Assembly: GCF_000002985.6 (NCBI RefSeq)
Contig: NC_003283.11
Location: 12,090,001 to 12,154,000, forward strand
Length of the DNA stretch: 64,000 nt
DNA from: Caenorhabditis elegans
Lineage: Eukaryota > Nematoda > Chromadorea > Rhabditida > Rhabditidae
Reading direction: 5' to 3'
The stretch's first letter is position 1. Every line of letters starts with the position of its first letter. The notes under the pieces were generated by a model. That model was not told the origin of the DNA. It saw nothing but the letters and a program-made list of their open reading frames with translations, and did no database searches. Of the stretch, positions 11,306-23,900 are shown piece after piece. The position numbers and the translations under genes were made by a program.

Positions 11306-13286
11306 ATGACAACATTTGAAGAGTTTGAATCGCCATCAACTTCATTCAATTTTCAAACTTTTGATCGGTATGCATCTTAACTAATAGTATTTTTCTGAAT
11401 AATAAGTGGTTTCAGGTATCAACCAGATTTCAAAATGATAGATTATTCCCATCAACAAGCAACACATGAATATCACCTTCCCGATCAGGAAGTATTCCAG
11501 AATCAAAATGAGTTTTCTGCAAGTCCCCCGGATATTTCGGTGAGTTTATGTGTATGTGCATGCTCCATTTTCTTGTTTCGTTGATCTCGTCCAGTGTTTG
11601 TTGACCAATTCAACAACGGGAACATTTATTATTCGGGTGCATTGTACTACGAAACAATTATCTTTAGGTCCGTAATGATGTGTACTTTTCAGTCTCCGTT
11701 CGCCGATGAAAAGATTTATAAAAGTCTTCCGAGGAATAAATGCCCTTCAAAATGTCTTGTGTGCAGAAACCCTGCAATAGGATATCATTACGATGTAAGT
11801 ATTCAATATTTATTTCAAATTTGTATTTTGTTGACAAATTTTCAAATAATGAAATGTGAATGCTTCATGAATTCTTAAGCTTTCGGGGCACAGAAAGTGA
11901 GGGCGATCTTCATTTTAACTGCAAAATTTCAGGTACCATCATGTAATGGTTGTAAAACATTTTTCCGTCGAACAATTATCACGGGAAGAAAATTCACATG
12001 TGCTAAACAAAAGAAATGTATGGATGGAACAGAACCAGTTGGTAAGTTTCTTTTAATTTTAAGGGTAATGTCTTATTTTTTCAGATATGTCGAAGCGTCT
12101 TTGCCGAGCTTGTCGCTTTGCAAAATGTGTGGAAGTTGGAATGAATCCAATGGCAATTCAAGCAGAAGTTAAAACTGATGAAGGCAAAGTTTTAAGAAGT
12201 GAAGTATTGAATCAAAGAGAATCGCTAGGGGTTGTTTCATCTGTAAGTTGTTTTTTTTTTAAAATACATCTATTAAATTTCAGTTGATAGTAACCGAGGA
12301 AGATTTGTTAAGCAGAATGATTGAAAAATTAACATTTGTGGAAAGTAAGGTTGAACCATTACATCGTTCTGGAATGCCTCCTGGTTACAGAGTAAGTTAA
12401 TGATTTTTTTTTAATTTGCAAGAACTTTAATTGATTTCAGGACATAAGAAAATTGGAAGAAATTCTTGATTCAAAACCAGTACTTGTTGTTACGGATATT
12501 CCCAATTTGAAATTCTGCCCTTCACCATGTGCGAATGAAAAAAGGTGAGTTTTTTATTAAAATGAGATTGAAAATTTTCCCACTTCTTTAGACCAAGACG
12601 ACATTTCACCAACTACGTTCACACAAGTTACCTGGCTTCTCTTGAATCTTCAAAAATGTTTGAATTTTCTTCACAACTTGATTTGGAATCCAGAATTCTT
12701 TTAATGAAACACGCGACACTAATTTGTTCGAATATGATGAATGCATTCTTTTCGATTAACGAAATGAAATCAGATATTCTTAGGCATCCGGATGGGAGCA
12801 TGTCAGGACATATGAGAAAATTCGATCGAGAGAATGATGTCATGACAGATCATGTCAAATTGATACAGAAGACATTGATCACTTTCCTAAATCATAAAGT
12901 CGACAAAATTGAATATCTTTTATTCAAAGCTATTATGCTTTGCAATCCAGGTATTTTCCTTGCCGTCATATATATAATTTAAACGATTACTTGAAATTTC
13001 AGCTGTGCCCGGATTAGATTCCTGGAACCAAGAAATCATCGAAAAGGAACGAAATCAATACGTTAAAGCTCTTCTAAATTATTGTCTCCTTCAACATGGA
13101 AAACTTCAAGGCCCAACAAGATTCGCAACTATTCTCGCAATGGCTCCAATTATAGAGAATCAATCGAAAAATCAAAAAGATTTCCATGTGTACATTAAAG
13201 CAAAGCATTTCCAGAAGCACAAAAAGATGGGAACAACGTTCAGAAAATGTATCAGTTGCATGTTTGATCAAATTATGGAAACATAA
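11306..13286 (+). CDS. Nuclear hormone receptor NHR-E
   Basis: Supplementary-type nuclear receptor, 469 residues, the longest in the array because of an approximately 80-residue N-terminal region rich in Ser, Thr, Gln and Phe. Exons 11306-11367, 11416-11539, 11693-11794, 11933-12041, 12085-12242, 12284-12391, 12441-12544, 12592-12950 and 13003-13286. Finger 1 begins CLVCRNPAIGYHYD, the P-box is [10 protein letters not shown], and finger 2 ends CRACRFAKC followed by VEVGMNPMAIQAEVKTDEG. The ligand-binding domain has YLLFKAIMLCNPA and ends CMFDQIMET. AATAAA at 13299-13304. If the window is the C. elegans region I think it is, NHR-E, F and G would be the three receptors I recall just before spin-1 (nhr-153, nhr-154, nhr-136 from memory). 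That mapping is unchecked, so no symbol is given. Confidence 0.9.
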
Positions 13287-14298
13287 ATAATCAATGTAAA
13301 TAAATGACAATGTTTTTGTTTAACTGTTAATATAATCTGTTCATCCTCTGTATAATATTCTACCTCAAAATACAAAAATAAACATCTCATAATTTATTCC
13401 CCTAATTCAAACTACAAAGCATGATGGAAACTCTATACATTAGTCGTTTGTCGTTTCTTGTGGACGTTTCATGTGGTGCTGAAGTTAGGAATTTGGGCGA
13501 TTTACCTACTTGATGTAACTTCTAAGTTTAACCTGACATTTGCAATTTTAAGAATTTTCCAAGCATTATAAAAAAAATAGTTCACACTTTTCATGTGCGA
13601 GTAGATGATAATTATGCAAGTTCAATCTTGCACAGGATTAAACCTACTAGTTCACTTCTGATTTTTATATATTAACTTATCAATGTCTTATTTTTGAAGA
13701 TTTTTCGTGTGACAGAGGTTTCAAAAAAAAGAGATATTCAATCAGAATTCTAAAAGACAGGTTGTGAAACTTCAATATTTTCGAATATACCGCACTTGTA
13801 GTGAATTCAGAATATAATTTTCAATTTAAAAAACACAATTTTTGAAGGTACGCACCAATCACGCATCTGAAAATTTAAGAAACTACACATATATCAGCAA
13901 TTGATCTTCAAAATTATAACGACAAAACTGAACTTCAAACTTTCAAAAATTCCAGAAATTAAAACGACTGAAGTGATTCTTGCAGAGTGTTGACTCAAAG
14001 TGACCAATTGGAGACCATACTTGTTAATTCTTTCAAAAACATTTTGATCGTCGCCTGTTACGTATACAAAAGAAGAGTACTGATTCATCAAATTTGGAAT
14101 ATAATCCCACCCACATGTAAGTGTCGATAGTTGTTGAATCGGCTGAAAACTTTTTCCGAAACAGAAAGGAGAAAGAACAAACATTTGATAGAGGCGATAG
14201 TCACATCATTTTCCACTCTTTTTCTCTACCATCCTATCTCTAATCAGTCTAGTCTTCACTAAATCAACCGTTTTTATATTCCATAAATTGATCCATTA
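13287..14298. other. Intergenic, NHR-E to NHR-F
   Basis: AATAAA at 13299-13304. Nothing else recognised on either strand. Confidence 0.55.
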
Positions 14299-16453
14299 AT
14301 GTCTTCGAAGGATAGGTAGATATATTTATCTTGCGTTTATTTTATTTTTCCATAATATTCCAGTGATTCTCCACCAGAAACTTTTGAAGTGTGCATCTCC
14401 TCACCAGAAATACACAAAAAAGAAATAATGACTCCACCACAGAAATCAAAACCAAAAAGAAATCGACGGAAAATTTACAAAATTCTTCCACAAAATCAAT
14501 GTCCATCGGTGTGTCAAATTTGTAGAAATCCAGCAATTGGATATCATTATGAGGTAAACTACAGTATAGTTTGTTTTATTGTTAGAAGTAGTGTAAAGGT
14601 TCACTAGAGCTACTTTAAAGATTACGATTCGATGAGTTATTCGATTTACTACATGAACGCTAAACTGAGAATATGACTTTAAAAAATGTTCAACTTTTCG
14701 GTTTTGAGAAAAATCAAAAGGCGGACACGAAACACGATTCCACAATTTAAGTTTTCAATACTATTCTGCCTTGGAAAATTTATTTGGTAGAAAAGTCTAC
14801 ATACAAACCCAAAAATCAGTATAAAAATTAAGCACTCTAAAAGAGTCTCACGTTTTAGGTACCATCTTGCAATGGATGCAAAACATTCTTCCGTCGTACA
14901 ATTATCACTGGCCGTAAATTTAAATGTTTCAAAGTTAGTAATTGTCTTGATGGTAATGACGTAATCGGTGAGTTCAATAAGAGTCTTAATGAAATTTTTT
15001 TTTGATATTTGCGTTTTTGATTTCTGCCTTTTGATCGGAAACACATTTCCATTCAAATTTTACACACATTTTCCAGATACATCGAAGCGTGTTTGTCGAG
15101 CATGTCGATTTGAAAAATGTGTACAAGCGGGAATGAATCCAATGGCAATTCAAGCAGAAGCAAAGACTGATGAAGGAGAAGAACTTAAGAAATTGATCGC
15201 TAAAAAGTTTGAAAACGGAGAAAAATTAAATGATGGAACCGTATTTTTTAATGTACATGACAGATTGAATCAAATACTTGGAAAGTTGATAAAAATTGAA
15301 ACAAAATTGGAAAAAGTTCATGATAATGGAATGCCAATGGGATTTTTGGATCAAAGAGATTTAAGCACTGCGCTCTCTTCAAAAGTTATCTATAACAATA
15401 TGGAAATACCGTCAATGAGCTATACTCCTGTTAAAATTTCAAAAAACACCGGATTGTGAGTTTTTTTCAAAAGAAAATTCCAAAAATTTCAAAAAATTCT
15501 GAAGTAATGTTTAAATCGTTTTATGAGCATTGAAGCTTGCCTGATTGGCCAAAAATAAACAAAAAGCTCCAGGCAACTGTAAAAATAAATAAATAAAGAT
15601 TATAATTGACAAACAGTATTTTTACAAATTGTTGAAAAATAAGTTCTGTGCGTTTTCAGGCCAAAACGAAGGAGTCGAAACTTTGTTCATTCAAGTTGTC
15701 TTGCATCTATCGAATATTCCAAAACATTTGACTTTTCAAGTGCAATTGACATTTCAAGTAAAGTACGTTTTTGGAACAGATTTTATCTGAACAATGACCT
15801 TATTCGATTATCTTTTGAGATTATAGACTAGCACCATTTTTGCAAGTATTCAAAATTAATATTAGACTTATTTCAGATAATTCTCCTTAAAAATACTGCA
15901 CTATCTTGTGCAAACTTGACAAATGCTTATACAACATTCAGAAAGCTGAAATCAGATACACTTTTATACCCAGATGGTAGTATTTATGGGCCACCACGAC
16001 GGAAAAATGGTCCTTTGATTGAAAAACAACGATCATTTTTACAAAATACGTTGATATCATTTATGACTAACAATGTTGATAAAACTGAATATATTTTACT
16101 AAAAGCAATAGTACTATGTAATCCAGGTATGTCATAAGTACCAAATAATTAATTTTCAAATAAATATTACAGCAATAATCGATCTACCTTATGCCGATTC
16201 AAAACATATTCAAAGAGAGCGAGAGGTTTACGCTCAGTGTTTGTTCCGATATTGTCTACTACAACATGGTACATTACACGGGCCTGCAAGGTTTTCTGCT
16301 TTATTATCAATATTCAATGTGTTGGAAAATCAACAGAAGGAACAAAAGGATTACTATTTATACATCAAACTTATACATAGTCAAAAACACAAGGATCCTG
16401 AGGTTTTAAAGAAGAAATGTATTAGTGTAATTTATGATCAGATTATGGATTAG
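14299..16453 (+). CDS. Nuclear hormone receptor NHR-F
   Basis: Supplementary-type nuclear receptor, 442 residues: exons 14299-14315 (17 nt, start codon only marginally supported), 14364-14553, 14859-14967, 15077-15455, 15660-15762, 15877-16126 and 16173-16453. A basic stretch KSKPKRNRRK lies just before finger 1 (CQICRNPAIGYHYE). P-box [10 protein letters not shown]; finger 2 ends CRACRFEKC, then VQAGMNPMAIQAEAKTDEG as in NHR-E. The ligand-binding domain contains YILLKAIVLCNPA and ends SVIYDQIMD. Compared with NHR-E the hinge introns are lost (one 379-nt exon), but an extra intron (15763-15876) splits the early ligand-binding domain. Two AATAAA signals at 16478-16483 and 16494-16499. Confidence 0.88.
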
Positions 16454-17253
16454 AAAAAGAAATCTAATATGATAGTGAATAAATAGATTGATGAATAAAA
16501 ATAATTTTGAAATGTACATGTTTACATTTTTATTTGAGTACAATTTGTTTCTTGAAACCATATTAACCATGAAGTCCATCAATTTTATCTTACAAAATAA
16601 ACCACTCCGACTTGAAAATTAAGTGTGGAATTTGCCAGTACTTCAGCTTCCTTTAAAAAAAAATTCAAAATGTTTAATTCTTTTCCCAATTTTCTATGCG
16701 GTATTTCAGAACTTCAAACTATTGGGAACATTTTGAGACAACCCCCACAGCTTAAAAGTTTTCAAAATTGTTTCTCCGATAAAATGCACATATACCTAAC
16801 TTTTGAATATAACCCATTTTCTCTCTGAGTTTTATCGTGATTTCTGTGACGAAACACTGAATGCGTACTGCTTTTATCCCGATTTTTCATTGATCTCCAT
16901 TAAAAACATCACAGTTTTGTTGTTATTATCTGGTTTACAAAGAGTCATATTCAGCTGTACATACAAGGGATCTAATCGCAACACATTATGTGCACACGAG
17001 CTTTGTATCGCAAACAATACATCGCGGCTAAAAATTTTCGTTTTCTCTACTTTCTCATTCATTTATACTTCATGCAACGTGTGTAGATGAGGGAAGTCAG
17101 ACGCAGACGGTACGTAGACTCCAAAGAAACAAAGATGCGTTGATCGGTGCAGACGCCAGTCCTCTCTCTACCGTTCTATGGTTTCTGCGATTTTATTATT
17201 CCACCTTTTGTGAAGTTCGATCACTTTACTTTTCTTGCTTCAATATCAGAAAG
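16454..17253. other. Intergenic, NHR-F to NHR-G
   Basis: Two AATAAA signals near 16478 and 16494. The rest shows no gene. Confidence 0.55.
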
Positions 17254-19137
17254 ATGCTTCCTGACTTTATTACAGTACCATCAACAAGTGAAAAGTATGT
17301 TTAATCTCCAGAATTGTTTTGTTTGCATAGATGATGGGAAATCAATAACCTTCTGTTCATGTGACGCGCGGTATCATATTTCTCTTCTTTTTTCAGATGT
17401 CTTTCTCCGGAATTGTTGCTACCAAATATGGATGAGAACTTGGAAGATTCAAAACCAAGCGTGAGTTTTTCCTATTCGGAAAAATATACTTTCTAAAAAA
17501 ATATTTAAAAACAATCAAAAAGTTAAAGTATTAATTATATATCTCAAAACGATATATCTCAAAAACGTTATATTCGAATTTCAGTCTTTAAAATATCAAA
17601 AGGCGATGATGAGCCGAGGAACATGTCCATCAAATTGTAAAGTCTGTAGGCACTCAGCTACTGGATATCACTATGATGTTCCATCTTGTAATGGATGCAA
17701 AACATTTTTTCGACGATCAATTCTGGATGGAAGAAAATATACATGCCTGAAGATGAGAAAATGTTTGAGTGGAACTGAACCTGTTGGTATGCTTTAATTT
17801 TCTCACTAATTCAAGATTTCACTATCCCTATCATATACTTCAAACCATTTCAGACTTGTCTAGGCGCATGTGTCGAGCATGCCGATTTGAGAAATGTGTA
17901 GAAGCTGGAATGAATCCATCTGCAATACAAGCCGACATGAAAACCACTGACGGTGAGCTGTTGAGAAAAGAAATTATGATAAAGCAGAAGACAGCCGTTG
18001 ATTTTTTGAATACTCCACAGGTATATTACAAAAATAATTGCAACAATGATAATCACTGATTATTTCAGGTTATTATGAGTTTTGAAGATAAAGTGCAAGG
18101 AATAATTGGCAAGCTGACAGTAATGGAATTGAAGATAGAACCATTGTATACAGGAGGATTGCCTCCAGGCAATAGAGTATGATGCTTTTCCTGTAAACTG
18201 GTAACTTTATAATTCAGGATATCAGGAAATTGGACGAGTTGATTGATGCTCCACTGATTCTCAGCTATGACGAAATTCCAAATTTAAAGTATTGTCCGAG
18301 TGTAGACGAATTGACCGGAGAGTGAGTTTTTATTCAGAAAAATCAATGATTCCATAAAATTATTTTTCAGAATAAAGCCCAGTGGAGCTTGCTACATACA
18401 TTGCGGCTACCTAGCTAGTATAGAATATTCAAAAATGTTTGACTTTGCTCATAAAATAGATGTTGCTAGCAAAGCAACTCTGATAAAACATGCAACAATT
18501 ATGTGCGCAGATATCATGACAGCTTTCTTCTCTTACTATCAACGTAAATCCGATCGACTGATTCATCCAAATGGAATGTTTGCAGGACCACCAAAATACA
18601 GGTGAAACACTTCAGTAAATATGTTTTTGAAAAATGATTTTGCTTGAGATATGGTGAAGCCGGTACAAAATATCAAGCTTCAATGCAAAGAACTCTGGCA
18701 ACAGTGCTCCGACATGAACTTAATCGAATTGAATATATGCTACTCAAAGCTATTGTGCTTTGCAATCCAGGTATGACCAAAAATTTTGAATCAAAAACAC
18801 AAAAACATCAATTTCAATACAGGAGTCCATGAAAATAATATCTTTTAATAACACGATTTGATTTCCAGCAGTCTCTAGTCTTTCTATTTCGGTACAACAA
18901 ATAATTGGAAAAGAACGTGAAGAATATGTTCGAACTCTACTTACATACTGTCTTCTCAATTATGGTTCTGTTCATGGACCATCAAGATTTTCTGCCCTTC
19001 TTGCTATTATGTCAGTTCTTGAAAGTCAACAGAAGAATGCAAAGGACTTTCATTTATTGGCTAAAGCGACAATACTGAAAGATGCAGTTAGATACACACG
19101 AATTAGCAATCTTTACGAACAAATCATGGAGTCGTAA
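17254..19137 (+). CDS. Nuclear hormone receptor NHR-G
   Basis: Supplementary-type nuclear receptor, 435 residues: exons 17254-17294, 17397-17460, 17585-17786, 17854-18020, 18069-18176, 18218-18321, 18371-18601, 18649-18770 and 18869-19137. Finger 1 begins CKVCRHSATGYHYD, the P-box is [10 protein letters not shown], and finger 2 ends CRACRFEKC. Unlike the other six receptors, it has no intron at the YHYD/V junction between the first finger and the P-box. The ligand-binding domain contains YMLLKAIVLCNPA and ends NLYEQIMES. The first two exons were joined by phase; their N-terminal peptide resembles that of NHR-E. The neighbouring phosphatase gene is convergent, with 247 bp between stop codons. 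Confidence 0.88.
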
Positions 19138-19384
19138 AGATTAGAAATTGTTGAAATTAGGATATTTGGGTACTCGAAGTCTTTATTTTTATTACTTTCA
19201 ATTTATGTTATATTTCTATTTATATATACATTTGAGAAATACAAAGAAATCAGAGAAAATCATCAGAATTGTTGCATTGGTTCTAGCGGGTATTGTAAAT
19301 AAAATGTTATTTTTCCGTTTCGAATCTTCTCTACATAAAGCTTTTCGATCAGCACATAAAGTGAGAATAGAAGTTTGGATTAAA

Positions 19385-20977
19385 TTACAACCTGAATCCG
19401 TTATCCGCAATCAGTTTAACCGCATCGTAAAGACAATCAGCAGTGAGATCAGGAGTCACGGGCATCTTTTCGAAATCTGGTCTCCATTTACCAGTTCTCA
19501 CTTGAACACCTCGCATTCCACAAGCTTGAGCACCGCCTACGTCCGACATCAAATCGTCGCCAACCATTACAATCTGGAAATTAGAAAATGAAGTCACAAA
19601 GATTTTGTTCCAACATAAGAATGGAAATTGAAATTCCGATGTATAATTGTTTTACTTACTTCTTCTGGTTTCATACCCAATGCATTCATTCCTTGCTCGA
19701 AATAGAACCGGCTTGGTTTTCCAATGTTCAAAACCTCACAATTAGTTGAGAACTTGAGAGCAGCAGCAAAAGCGCCGACATCAATGCACGGACCATCAAC
19801 TCGTTGGAAGAACTTTCTAAAATAGAAAAGGGAAATGTGTTAGAGAGAACAGGAAACAATTATTACCCATTGCCCATTGTTATGAGAAGCGGTTTAGGCA
19901 TGTCGATGAGAATTCGGAAAGCTCTGTTGATTCGATCGAATGAGAAACCTTCTTCAACTTCACCCATCACAACACAATTCGGAGATGAGGTGTCGATTCC
20001 ATCGAAGTATTCAAGCACATCTTGAGAGGAAAAAGAACTGATTGTTGTCAGAGAATTAAAGAATCAAATACCGTCTCTGACAAACAGATGTGGGCGAAGC
20101 TTGTTCTCTCGACAATATTGTGCAACCACTGGAGCTGGAGTTATGACGTCTTCCTCTCGAACACTGAAAATAAAAACTATTATAATTCCAATAAGTAGTG
20201 GGTGATTTGAAAGCTGCCTATTTGACATTATTAATTTTTACATTATTCGGTAACACTTTTTTTCTAAATTTGTTCTATCAGACTTCAGTAGGACATTTTG
20301 GTGGTTTTTGAATTGATGACTGATCAACAGAAATATTTTCTGAATCTCAAAAAATCAATGGCTGGGAGAGTGAAATTTTTTTTCTGATTTCTTCCATCGG
20401 AAAACATGCAAAAATTGGGTAAAATTTGATTTCTACAAAAACCGTGAAATAACTCTCAAACTTACTTGATTCCGAGTCTTTGAAGTCTCCGAGCAACATT
20501 TCTGTTTGAATTTCCTTTTGCATTGCTAAGAAATTTTACCTTCGAGTGTTGATACAAACTGTAAATATTTTCAATATTATGTATCTATTTTTGCATTTTA
20601 CAATATTTTTCTTATCTAATGCACCGTTGTTCTAGGTGCACATGCACGCAAATGTTTACCTTGAGGGCATTTTTTATAAACAGTTTTCCAAAAATTTGTG
20701 GAAATTTTTTCGGATTGAGAACAAAATACAGGACATGTAAAACGATTTGACATAAAAGTGATAAACTTGAAAAATGAGGATACATGATTTGTATCTACCA
20801 TTTTTATTAACAAAAAAGAGTTGAAGTTTTTATTAGCTAGAAAAATCATTAAAAAACTTACAAATTAACCGCTTCAGCTGATTTTGGAACAGCAACTCCA
20901 TCGGATTTATAAATACTATTATACAAAACTCCCGTTATATCGAGCAGGAACCCATTAACCGCTCTTCCATTTGACAT
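19385..20977 (-). CDS. LHPP-like HAD-superfamily phosphatase
   Basis: Cytosolic HAD hydrolase resembling LHPP (phospholysine/phosphohistidine inorganic pyrophosphate phosphatase) and HDHD2. Minus-strand exons 20977-20862, 20558-20466, 20163-20072, 20020-19867, 19816-19660 and 19573-19385 give 266 residues, close to human LHPP (about 270). Motif I is LLDITGVLYNS near residue 11, with the nucleophile Asp and the T/S-G-V form typical of LHPP. Motif II region VKFLSNAKGNS; motif III Lys in NIGKPSRFYF; motif IV MVGDDLMSDVGGAQACGMRG; then VQVRTGKWRP. All catalytic positions look present. Whether it acts on phosphohistidine proteins or small molecules cannot be read from sequence. Upstream lies a 4-kb gene-free stretch shared with spin-1 as a divergent control region. 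Confidence 0.9.
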
Positions 20978-23900
20978 TCTTCGACCCTAAAGTTTCAATA
21001 TGAAATTTCATAATCCTGAAACCAAGACCAAAGTTCAGGAAACCAGCAAAAGCTATAACATAGAACAAAAACAGAAAAGATAGAATGAAAATCTTGAGAT
21101 AGCTATGGAAAAGGAAGAGAGGAAAGGGTCTTTCTCTCTTTCTTTCCATGCGGGGGCAATATGGGCAGAAAGGGTCCGTTTAGATGTTCTTCTCTCTGCT
21201 CACTGCATGTGCACCCAGTACGTCTTCTTCACTTCTCTCACCCTCTTCACTCCTTTCTTGTTCCACTATCTCTTCAATACACATGTCCAGCTGCCTATTG
21301 GACCTTCTGTTTTCAAGGTGTTGTCACAACTTTTGAGCTATGAAACTACTTTGATGCTAATTAGATATGATTTAGTAATATGTATTTTGTTTCATAGCTC
21401 ACACAGAAAATGTATATCATGAGAAACATCAGAGAGATTTAGCAATGGATCCGTAATGTATCTTTAATGAACTCAAGATATTCATATTTTAAAACGTGTT
21501 TACACTCAAAATAAATGAATATTGTAAGAAAACACTGAATCGCATACCCAAAAGCCTCCAAACTTTCAAAAGATGTAGAGTAACCATACAAAACAATAGG
21601 AAGAGTTCGAAATGTGCAGTCACGCGCGCATTTCTTGTGTCTCTAAGGTGTGAATTACGCAAACACAGAGACGGCAGATTGCGGTATGTCGGTCGAGAAT
21701 GATGAATTACGATCAAGACAAGAAAAGAAGAAGAAGAAGGAAAGACGAACCAGAGATTTTCGACTGCAGTAGCTGAGGAACAATTGTAGAAGAATACTCG
21801 GCGTCACTTTATAAATAAATGAAACAAAATCTTGATTAAAAGAGAAGCTAGAAGGTCACGTTAATACTATGAGGTTATGCACTTGAAATTATGCAATATT
21901 TCAAATGGCACAGAAAAAACCAACAGGTAATAAAATCAATCAAGTCTGAAAATGTTGCTCTAGAAATGTGTATCGTACAATGAAGCGTGTATCTCTGAAT
22001 CAAAAACGTTTAGACTGTGACAATTCTTTCCGGAATCCAATAAGAACAAAGTGTGGAAAAGGGATGCACCGAGCTGAAAATTTATTGAACTGTAGTTTGA
22101 GGAACTCAATCAAGACGAACCAAACATCATTCATGCGAAGAAACATCATTTAATTTTAGAAACTATAAAAAAAAGGTTAAAACATTTAACTGGCATTCAG
22201 AGACAATTCTTAAAACTTTGATGGCGCAAAACAACAAGACGTCATCCACAGAAGAAACTGTGCCCTACATCTTCAAATAGATCGGACATCATCTATCTAC
22301 AAGTATTCTTTCTTTTTCATTCTCTTGTCCCTCTCCATCAGCCCTCCTTGATAGTCTTTTTTCACATTCTCACCTTCTTTTTTGCTGTCTATTTACTTTT
22401 ATGATTGCCGCACCAATAAATATCTCTACTCACTTTCAAACTCCTTATCGATTTAATCCATATGTACTATACTTTTAAAGACAGATTATGCGTGAGGCGA
22501 ATGTGACATAGTCTAGAATTCCGGAAATTGTGCGCAAAATTCTTAGAAACATATGTAGTTGAGTCGCATTTTTCGAATCCAGTTTTTATTTCAGCGGCTG
22601 TTTTATTTCAGCGGCTGTTTTATGACTGCATTTTTACAAGCTGCTAATTGCGAATTTCCACGATAACGGTTTGGTTGGCACGTGTTTCCCAATAAATTTG
22701 TAAGCATTTTACATAATGCACCAATTTTTCCCTCCACACATCATTTCCGAATTTGATTTTTTTTTCTTAAATTACTTGAACATATTATCGAAAAAAATTG
22801 AAACTGTTCCCATATCTACAAAACATCATTCAATAGTATTAGATTCAGAAAACTGCCTACAAATTGATTTTTTAACCATTGGTTTTCATGAACTATCTTT
22901 CAACAATTCAGATGAACTTTTTTTAAAATTCAAAGTGCTATTATGTTATTACAATTAGAAGAAATTAAAAATTCAAATTATACAATTTAAGTTTGGCTCT
23001 ATCACGGGTTTTAAATGAATTTCTTGAAAACGCGCGGCAAAAGCTTAGCAAACTGTCTATTGAACTTACCCTTACTATTAATCATTGAAATTTTCAAATG
23101 CGTATATTTAAAAAAACAGAACGGTATGGATTCTCATGATAAGACAGTTCCTTAATATCTCGTAGCAAAAAAATCGACCCATCTCTTTGCCCCTTGCTTC
23201 ATTTCTGCCGCTTTCTTCGTGCCAGGAAGGTAGGCATTCTCGTGAACCGACGGTCTGAGTTTGAGTGTTTTCCTCTTAAAATGTTCGATTATTATAGGTC
23301 GCCAGACATAAATATTATTTGTTAATATTTCATGGTGTCGAAACCACAATCTTTTTTCTTTCTACAGGTGGTTTAATATTCGTTTCCTTTGTAAATTTTC
23401 CCATCGGCAGGAATTGGCATAACCTGATTTTTTACAGTAGAAACACATATCTAGAAGATTAAGATCTTCAATTGTCCATCTCGTTTTAAACTGTCATTTC
23501 TCCGGTTCTTTTTGGTTTTTGGTGGCCTTTTACCGGTTTTGTTACGTTTTCCCGAAATGATATAAATTTTTGAGCTTGTCACTTAATTTATCAAGCGGCG
23601 ACCAAAGACAAATACACACCGCAGAAGAAAAGTTTGTAAAGAGAAATGGAAGTTGACTATATGTACATATATAAAATGGAATGAATAGTCGCATCACATT
23701 GACGGTGAAAGTACATGCGGTGATGCCTTCGAGGACATACGGACACACTTTCCTTCTCCAATTTCATCGATTAATTTGTATTGTTATATTCTGAATTCCA
23801 GGTTTTCAAGACGAACATTGTGAATCATTTTCATCACATTGTTCTGGTACAAATAAAATGTATTTCCAAGTTTTCCCGCACATTTACATTTTTGCTTCAC

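Noticed and set aside
14679-15056. 125-codon minus-strand frame
   Set aside because: Antisense across an NHR-F intron and its P-box exon; shadow of the real gene.
19148-19591. 147-codon plus-strand frame
   Set aside because: Antisense to the last phosphatase exon and its 3' region; the minus-strand protein is clearly the conserved one.
22679-22684. CACGTG E-box as a proven spin-1 control site
   Set aside because: A six-base motif 2.3 kb upstream is expected often by chance; noted but not called as a regulatory feature.
22716-22958. 80-codon frame in the 4-kb gap
   Set aside because: Looks mildly protein-like but has no neighbouring exon, family or splice signals; not enough support.
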